From CADEFQ01 sp050185195 (GTDB lineage: Bacteria > Pseudomonadota > Gammaproteobacteria > Steroidobacterales > Steroidobacteraceae): a stretch of DNA of 64,000 nt. The stretch covers positions 62,001-126,000 of the forward strand of contig JBFWZQ010000001.1 in assembly GCA_050185195.1 (NCBI GenBank), in the 5' to 3' direction. The translations under genes were made by a program, and so were the position numbers. This document shows, piece after piece, positions 59,701 through 64,000 of the stretch; within the stretch, counting starts at the first letter, position 1, and every line of letters starts with the position of its first letter. The notes beneath the pieces were generated by a model, which was not told where the DNA came from, made no database searches, and worked only from the letters and a program-made list of their open reading frames with translations.

Positions 59701-59920
59701 CGCCGTTCACCGCCTCCTCGAGCGGCGTCGCGACCGTTTCCGCGATCACTTTCGGGTTCGCGCCCGGATAGACCGCGCGCACGATCACCGTGGGCGGCAC
59801 GACATCCGGGTACTCCGTCACGGGCAGCAGCGGGATCGAGATGAGGCCCGCGGCGAAAATCACGATCGACAGCACGGCCGCGAAGATCGGCCGGTCGATG
59901 AAGAACTTGGAGAAGTCCAT
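56762..59920 (-). CDS. RND multidrug efflux pump, HAE1/AcrB type
   Basis: The inner-membrane proton antiporter of the tripartite system, 1052 residues, the normal AcrB length. Proton-relay aspartates are in the family segment LAIGIVVDDAIVVVENVERN, and the N-terminus reads MDFSKFFIDRPIFAAVLSIV. The pore and porter regions have the usual PGANPKVIAETVATPLEEA and VEDMMYMKSVAGSDG. Broad substrates such as drugs, dyes or solvents are expected, but the exact range cannot be predicted. It lies nine bases after the adaptor gene and overlaps the channel gene by eight. Confidence 0.96.
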   Translation of the reverse strand: MDFSKFFIDRPIFAAVLSIVIFAAGLISIPLLPVTEYPDVVPPTVIVRAVYPGANPKVIAETVATPLEEAVNGVEDMMYMKSVAGSDGVLVTTVTFRPGTDPDDAQVAVQNRVSQALARLPEDVRRQGVVTQKQSSTLTLVVHLTSPDRSHDSLYLRNYATMRVRDELARLPGVGHAQMWGAGDYAMRIWLDPGKVAARGLTAGDIVRAVREQNVQVSAGQLGAEPTPGHSDFLVSINAQGRLQTEAEFGQIVVKSGEDGEIVRLADVARVEMGAGDYTLRSQLDNDDAIAIGIFESPGANAISVSDAVRARMAELATRFPKGVSYSVVYDPTVFVRESIKAVIVTLFEAIVLVVLVVILFLQTWRASIIPLLAVPVSIVGTFAALHLLGFSVNTLTLFGLVLAIGIVVDDAIVVVENVERNIQEGKAPLAAAHQAMREVSGPIIAIALVLCAVFVPMSFLTGVIGQFYRQFAVTIAISTVISAVNSLTLSPALAALLLRPHDAPQDAPTRLIDRLLGGVFRQFNRFFGSGATRYQGAVARSLHHRGAVFAVYGVLLAAAWGVLQLVPGGFIPTQDKLFLIAGVKLPEGASLERTDAVIRRVSGIALSTEGIEHAVAFPGLNALQFTNTPNTGVVFFPLKPFGERKRSAAEINAELNAKLAGIQDAFAFSLMPPPILGIGAGSGYSFFIQDRAGLGYGALQNAVTGLSGAIAQAPGMGFPISTYQANVPQLDAQVDRVKAKAQGVPLTELFDTMQTYLGSTYINDFNRFGRTWQVIAQADAPFRDSAEDIANLRTRNLAGDMVPIGSVVTLSDSFGPDPVMRYNGYPAADLLGEADPRAMSSSEAMAAIGQIAAKVLPQGMSLEWTDLSYQQATQGNTALVVFPLAVLLAFLVLAALYESWTLPLAVILIVPMTLLSALIGVWLTGGDFNVFVQVGLVVLMGLACKNAILIVEFARELELAGKGIVEAALEACRLRLRPIVMTSIAFIAGTVPLVLAHGAGSEVRTVTGITVFAGMLGVTLFGLFLTPVFYVALRKLVARGAAPRQLESQHA

Positions 59921-59929
59921 GGCGGTTTC

Positions 59930-61165
59930 CTATGGGGAGCCGGCGGCGCCCGCTACGGCCTGCTTCGCCACCGAGAGCCGCGCGCCCATCGCAACGGGCT
60001 GCGGCGCCACGGGCATGCCGGCGAAGAACACTTTCTGCACGCCGTTGACGATCACCTGGTCGCCCGCGGCGAGCCCGCTCGTGACGATGCGCAGGCCATC
60101 GGCGCTGCGGCCGAGCACCACGTCCTTGCGCACGGCGGTGTTGCCCGGACCGAGCACATAGACGTACTTGCGGTCCTGGTCGGTGAGTACCGCCTTGTCG
60201 TCGATCAGCAGCGCGGCGAACTCCGCGCTGCCTTCCATCTGCACGCGCGCGAAGAGGCCGGGCGTGAGGGTATGGTCGGGATTCGGCACGACGGCACGGG
60301 CGCGGATCGTGCCGGTGCGCGGATCGATCCGGTTGTCGAGGAAATCGAGCACCCCCGCGTGCGGGAACCCCGCCTCGTTCGCGAGCCCGACGCGCACGGG
60401 GTTGCCGGAGGCCGGGCGCGCGCCCTGCTTCGCGAGTTCGAGGTAGCGCAGGTAAACCTGCTCGTCGCCCTCGAAATACACGTACATCGGGTCGACCGAC
60501 ACGATGGTGGTGAGCAACGTCGCATCGGCCTGCGCCAGGTTGCCCGCGGTGACCAGTGCGCGCCCCGCGCGACCCGTGATCGGCGAGCGCACTTCCGTGA
60601 ACTCCAGGTCGAGGCGCGCCCGCGCCACCGCGGCCTCCGCGGCGCGCACGGCCGCCACCGTCTGCGCCACCGCTGCATGGCGCGTGTCCGATTCCTCGCG
60701 TGAGGCGGCCTTCGCCTCGAGCAGCGCCTGCGTGCGCTCGTCCTGGCTGCGCGCCAGGTCCGCTTCGCTGCGCGCGCGCGCGAGCTCCGCGGTGGCGCGT
60801 TCGTACTCGGCGCGATAGCTGCGCGGGTCGATCACGAAGAGCAGGTCGCCCTTGCGCACTTCCCGGCCTTCGTCGAAGGCGACCCGCTCGACATAACCGC
60901 TGACACGCGGCCGCAACTCGACCGACTCGACGGCCGCGACATGGCCGGTGAAGTCGTCCCACTGCTTCACCCGACGCTCGACGACCTTCGCGACGCTCAC
61001 CTCCGGCGGCGGCGGTGCGGCCGACCCGACACCCGCGCCGTCGGGGCCAGTCGCGCCCGTCGCGACCCATGCGACCAACAGAGCGCCCAACGCGACGAAC
61101 GCCGCGATTGTTCCAAATATGGCCCTATTCCTCCCGCGAACGGGATAATCCTGCTGGTCGCCCAT
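59930..61165 (-). CDS. RND efflux periplasmic adaptor (MexE/AcrA type)
   Basis: The membrane fusion protein joining pump and channel, 411 residues. It has an N-terminal anchor helix (IFGTIAAFVALGALLVAWVA) rather than a lipobox. Then come the barrel-start segment KQWDDFTGHVAAVESVELRP and first lipoyl half, a coiled-coil hairpin (ATAELARARSEADLARSQDE and onward), the second lipoyl half (TEVRSPITGRAGRALVTAG), and a closing beta-barrel domain with the GLAAGDQVIVNGVQKV tail. GGAGGTGAGG precedes ATG 61165. It is the first gene of the efflux operon and is divergent from a LysR gene. Confidence 0.94.
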   Translation of the reverse strand: MGDQQDYPVRGRNRAIFGTIAAFVALGALLVAWVATGATGPDGAGVGSAAPPPPEVSVAKVVERRVKQWDDFTGHVAAVESVELRPRVSGYVERVAFDEGREVRKGDLLFVIDPRSYRAEYERATAELARARSEADLARSQDERTQALLEAKAASREESDTRHAAVAQTVAAVRAAEAAVARARLDLEFTEVRSPITGRAGRALVTAGNLAQADATLLTTIVSVDPMYVYFEGDEQVYLRYLELAKQGARPASGNPVRVGLANEAGFPHAGVLDFLDNRIDPRTGTIRARAVVPNPDHTLTPGLFARVQMEGSAEFAALLIDDKAVLTDQDRKYVYVLGPGNTAVRKDVVLGRSADGLRIVTSGLAAGDQVIVNGVQKVFFAGMPVAPQPVAMGARLSVAKQAVAGAAGSP

Positions 61166-61226
61166 GGTCCTCACCTCCGATAGCGCAGGGACGAAGGATA
61201 GTGGGTGCCAGCCGACTTGATTAGCG

Positions 61227-61250
61227 GGGACTTTTGGAAATAATTGTCCC
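61227..61250. promoter_or_regulatory. dyad in the divergent RND-operon / LysR promoter region
   Basis: GGGAC (61227-61231) and GTCCC (61246-61250) are exact inverted repeats around a 14-base AT-rich spacer containing AATAAT, a likely -10 region. It sits between the efflux operon and its divergent LysR gene and is the best candidate operator in the 121-base gap. Confidence 0.5.
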
Positions 61251-61286
61251 GCACCCGGGCCAATGGCCCCTACGCCGGAAACCGCC

Positions 61287-62273
61287 ATGTCCTACGACCT
61301 CAATGACACCCTCGTCTTCGTCAAGGTCGTCGAACACGGCAGTTTCGTCGCGGCGGCGCGCGCACTGCGGCTGCCGAAGACGACCGTGAGCCGCAAGGTG
61401 CAGGAACTCGAGACGCGCCTCGGCGCCCAGCTGCTGCACCGGACGACGCGCAAGCTCGGGCTGACCGAGGCGGGCAACATCTATTACGAACACAGCCAGC
61501 ACATCGCGCGCGTGCTCGACGAAGCCGAAAGCGCGGTCGGCCAACTGCAGAGCGGCCCGCGTGGCTGGCTGCGCATCACCGCGCCCTTTTCGTTCGGCGT
61601 CACATGGATCGCGCCGCTCCTTGGCGAATTCTTCCTGCGCCACCCGGAAGTGCGCGTCGACATGGAACTCAGCAACGACACGCTGGACCTCATCGACCAG
61701 GAAATCGACCTGGCGCTGCGCATCGGCCCGCTCACCGACGAGAGCCTGGTCGCCCGCCGCCTCACCTCGTTTCGCACGCAGGTCTACGCGAGCCCCATCT
61801 ATCTTGCGCAGCACGGCGAGCCGGCCCATCCGGACGAACTGAGCCGCCATCGCACGCTCGCCATGCGCAAGTACCACCACAACGGCAACAACTTCGTGTG
61901 GCGGATGAATGACGGCAGCGGCCCGATCGACTACCGGATCGACCCCGTGCTGGTGGCGAACGATCCGGCGGCATTGCGCGGGGCGGTGCTCGCGGGCGAA
62001 GGCATGATGCTGGGCGCGGACGTCATGCTGAAGCCCGAGGCTTCGCAGGGACTCGTGCGCCGCGTGCTCGCGGGATGGGAGGGCCCGACCGTGGACCTGA
62101 ACGCCGTGTTCCCGCGCGGACAGGGCAAATCACCCAAGGTGCGCGCATTCGTCGATTTCCTCGTCGAGCGCCTCAGCTTCGACACGGTCTACATGGAAGG
62201 GCTCTGCCCGCACGGCAAGTGCGGTGACGCGTCGTACGGATCGACGACAGTGACCGAAGCCGACGCGGCTTGA
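61287..62273 (+). CDS. LysR-family regulator of the RND efflux operon
   Basis: A LysR-type regulator, 328 residues, in the CrgA-like subgroup. The helix-turn-helix covers FVAAARALRLPKTTVSRKV and the effector domain includes DLIDQEIDLALRIGPLTDES and LAGEGMMLGADVML. The C-terminus is longer than usual and contains ECL-like residues (GLCPHGKCGD), a Cys pair that could respond to redox or metal. ATG 61287 is chosen. Divergent placement from the adaptor gene, with a dyad between, implies control of the efflux operon. Confidence 0.9.
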   Translation: MSYDLNDTLVFVKVVEHGSFVAAARALRLPKTTVSRKVQELETRLGAQLLHRTTRKLGLTEAGNIYYEHSQHIARVLDEAESAVGQLQSGPRGWLRITAPFSFGVTWIAPLLGEFFLRHPEVRVDMELSNDTLDLIDQEIDLALRIGPLTDESLVARRLTSFRTQVYASPIYLAQHGEPAHPDELSRHRTLAMRKYHHNGNNFVWRMNDGSGPIDYRIDPVLVANDPAALRGAVLAGEGMMLGADVMLKPEASQGLVRRVLAGWEGPTVDLNAVFPRGQGKSPKVRAFVDFLVERLSFDTVYMEGLCPHGKCGDASYGSTTVTEADAA

Positions 62274-62283
62274 CGCGCCCCGG

Positions 62284-63819
62284 TCAGCCGCGCCCACTGA
62301 ACGGCAAGTTCCCGCCGAGCCAGCGTCCGAAGGTAAGCGCCGGCGTCACCATCATGCCCGCGCAGAACGCCTTGCCCGAGAGCGTGCCATTGCCAAGCAG
62401 CTCCCCCGCGGCATAAAGCCCTTCGATCGGAGCGCCGTCGGGTTTCGTCGCGCGCAACTGCGAGTCGACGGCCAGTCCTGCCACGGCGATCAATGTTCCG
62501 CCCTGATGGCGGATTGCATAGAACGGCGGACGCAGGATCGGCCGCGGCAGGTGCCGTCGCCCAAAGGGGTCGCGGCCCGCCGCCTGCGCGGCGTTGTACT
62601 CACGCACAGTCGCGGCGAGACCGCCCGGGTCGATGCCCGCACGCGCGGCGAGCGCCTCGAGCGTCGGCGCAGCGGTGAATGCAGGTGCCTCGTTGAACAC
62701 ATCCGCGAGTTCGTCGGTCGTCCAGTCGCGGACCTCGCCCGGCGGCGCGCCGTGCACGAGGGCGGGCGCGCTACGCAGGATCTCGTCGTCGAACACGAGC
62801 CAGTATCGATGGTTCGGCTGCGCGAGCAGGGACCGCTCGCGTGCATCGACGCTCGGCTCGTCTTCGGCCATGAAACGCCGACCGGCGCCGTTGACGGCGA
62901 TTTCCCAAGGCGGGCGACGCTCGGGATGGTGCAGGGAGCGCGCGAACTCGGGGCTCGGAATCGCGAGATCCGCGGGGATGCTGCCGACGTCGCACAGATA
63001 GTTCTCGCGGCCGCGCACCCAGCCGCCCGCTGCGCAGCCGATCCCGATGCCCGCGCCCGTATTGTGCGGCCAGCCGGCGGCGCGATACTTCGGCACGCCG
63101 TTCAGCTCGTGGAACAGCGCGGTGTTCGCCATGTAGCCGCCGCTCGCGAGCACAACACGTGGCGCGCGATAGTCGCGGCGCACGCCCGCTTCGTCGGTCG
63201 CGACGACGCCGGCGATCCCGCCACGCCGATTCAGGATCGGCTCGACGACATCGGCACCCGTCAGCACCTGCAGCGACGAGGGCGCCTGTCCCAGTTCCTT
63301 CTCGAGCACGCGCAGGATTGCGATTCCCCGATCCTCGGCGCCGCAGACTCTGGCTCGGCTGTAGGGCTCATGGCCCGTCGCGCGCACCGGATATCGCGGC
63401 GCCATTTCGAGTCCGGCCGTCTCAAGCCAGTCGACTGTTCCCGCTGCATGTTCGACCGCGAGCCGCACGACTTCGGCATTGGCGGTGCCGCGACTGATCC
63501 TCATGATGTCGGCGAGATGCTCCGCCGGCGAATCGACGATGCCTTTCGCCTTCTGCAGGCGCGTTCCCGCGGCGCTCATTTGTCCACCCGAGAACCACAA
63601 TGTGCCGCCGATTTGGGCAGCCTTCTCGAGTAGCAGAACGCGCGCACCGCGGCGCGCAGCAAAAAGCGCCGCAGGCAGGCCGGCCGTGCCGGCCCCCACG
63701 ACAATCAGGTCCCAGCGCGCCCGCGCGACCGACCGGGGAAGCTCCGCGCGGGCACCCGTCGCAGCCATGGCACCGAGGGTGCCGAGCACCCAGCGGCGGG
63801 TGAGCGCGGCGCCGGTCAT
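62284..63819 (-). CDS. FAD-dependent oxidoreductase (flavocytochrome/ketosteroid-dehydrogenase type)
   Basis: A flavoprotein of the fumarate reductase/succinate dehydrogenase superfamily, 511 residues. The twin-arginine-like N-terminus ALTRRWVLGTLGAMAATGARA suggests export. FAD binding is shown by DLIVVGAGTAGLPAALFAARRG with the LLEK that follows, and the C-terminal FAD segment by EGLYAAGELLGNGTLSGKAF. The class includes 3-ketosteroid delta-1-dehydrogenases and soluble flavocytochrome c. The substrate is unknown; steroid or enoate reduction is possible. It overlaps the next upstream gene by four bases (ATGA) and ends 11 bases from the convergent LysR gene. Confidence 0.88.
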   Translation of the reverse strand: MTGAALTRRWVLGTLGAMAATGARAELPRSVARARWDLIVVGAGTAGLPAALFAARRGARVLLLEKAAQIGGTLWFSGGQMSAAGTRLQKAKGIVDSPAEHLADIMRISRGTANAEVVRLAVEHAAGTVDWLETAGLEMAPRYPVRATGHEPYSRARVCGAEDRGIAILRVLEKELGQAPSSLQVLTGADVVEPILNRRGGIAGVVATDEAGVRRDYRAPRVVLASGGYMANTALFHELNGVPKYRAAGWPHNTGAGIGIGCAAGGWVRGRENYLCDVGSIPADLAIPSPEFARSLHHPERRPPWEIAVNGAGRRFMAEDEPSVDARERSLLAQPNHRYWLVFDDEILRSAPALVHGAPPGEVRDWTTDELADVFNEAPAFTAAPTLEALAARAGIDPGGLAATVREYNAAQAAGRDPFGRRHLPRPILRPPFYAIRHQGGTLIAVAGLAVDSQLRATKPDGAPIEGLYAAGELLGNGTLSGKAFCAGMMVTPALTFGRWLGGNLPFSGRG

Positions 63820-64000
63820 TGCTGCTTTGCCATCTGCGCCTTGATCCGGTCCTGCAACAGCTCGATGGCAGTCTCGCGGTAGAAATCAGTGGTCTGCCGA
63901 TCCGCGGCCTCGAGGAATTCAAGCATTTCCCTGGGGTCCTGTTTCACCGCACAGCCGACAAACCGCCCCTTGAGCGACCAGAAGGGAAAGCCGACCTGCC
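63816..64000 (-). CDS. C-terminal end of a gene running out of the window
   Basis: Only the last 60 codons are visible: QVGFPFWSLKGRFVGCAVKQ, then REMLEFLEAADRQTTDFYRE, then a helical end LQDRIKAQMAKQQ. The stop overlaps the oxidoreductase start by four bases (ATGA), so the two are in one operon and probably work together. The visible tail is too short to identify a family; a partner or electron-transfer subunit for the flavoprotein would be one guess. Confidence 0.6.
   Translation of the reverse strand, partial: QVGFPFWSLKGRFVGCAVKQDPREMLEFLEAADRQTTDFYRETAIELLQDRIKAQMAKQQ

Noticed and set aside
1..64000. CRISPR array, insertion sequence or prophage
   Set aside because: No regularly spaced repeats, transposase, integrase or phage structural genes were seen while reading through the window.

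Overview
The window is a 64 kb piece of a very GC-rich bacterial chromosome. Genes are tightly packed, with many 4-base ATGA/GTGA overlaps, several convergent 3' overlaps, and divergent starts only 16-30 bases apart. An AsmA-MutY-YggX cluster, a DUF3014 protein, a YciH/SUI1 factor, an AlkB and an AcrAB/NodT-type efflux operon suggest a gammaproteobacterium of the Xanthomonadales/Nevskiales/Steroidobacter kind. That placement is inference from gene content only. I see no insertion sequence, integrase, prophage, CRISPR array or rRNA. There are two tRNAs: Phe(GAA) at 31118-31193 and Gly(CCC) at 54704-54777, both on the minus strand.

1-12.8 kb: a partial MHS-type MFS transporter; a SUI1/YciH factor; a DUF885 lipoprotein; a DUF3014 protein; a NamZ-like muramidase coupled to a DOMON-like protein; a ParB-domain protein; an AEC transporter; an M20 amidohydrolase divergent from an M19 dipeptidase; AlkB; a dicarboxylate symporter; and a PAP2 phosphatase. 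13-17.7 kb: a five-gene coupled operon with two MacB/FtsX permeases, an ATPase, a MacA-like adaptor and a small secreted protein, ending at a 73-base palindrome. 17.9-22.4 kb: a TolB-like propeller protein, then a metal-uptake group (short Cys peptide, outer-membrane barrel, ZnuA-like binding protein, ZnuB-like permease) without a local ATPase. 22.4-27.8 kb: a YcaQ-type glycosylase, a sulfotransferase, a JmjC/cupin oxygenase, a carboxymuconolactone-decarboxylase-family protein and a Tat-exported M20 peptidase.

27.95-31.1 kb: a 1044-residue PLD-nuclease/SF2-helicase/DUF3427 protein facing the 3' end of tRNA-Phe, with codon use that looks unlike its neighbours. It is the best candidate for a defence or mobile-island gene here. 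31.3-40.7 kb: an HdeD-like membrane protein, then a minus-strand run: a histidine kinase with about seven PAS domains, its NarL-type regulator, ECF sigma, anti-sigma, DUF4097 protein, short AsmA, MutY and YggX. 40.7-47.5 kb: an NNMT-like methyltransferase, NDH-2, a membrane protein, a gluconate-dehydrogenase-subunit-3-like protein with a GMC oxidoreductase, an HDOD protein and a glycine-zipper protein.

47.5-64 kb: a large surface lipoprotein with four Ig-like repeats and an HEFGH metalloprotease centre; a lipoprotein; a DUF502 protein; a DODA dioxygenase and GST divergent from a LysR gene with a clear LysR box; a nucleotidyltransferase pair next to tRNA-Gly that may be a toxin-antitoxin module; a lipoprotein; an RND efflux operon (adaptor, pump, NodT channel) divergent from a second LysR gene; and a FAD-dependent oxidoreductase coupled to a gene that leaves the window.
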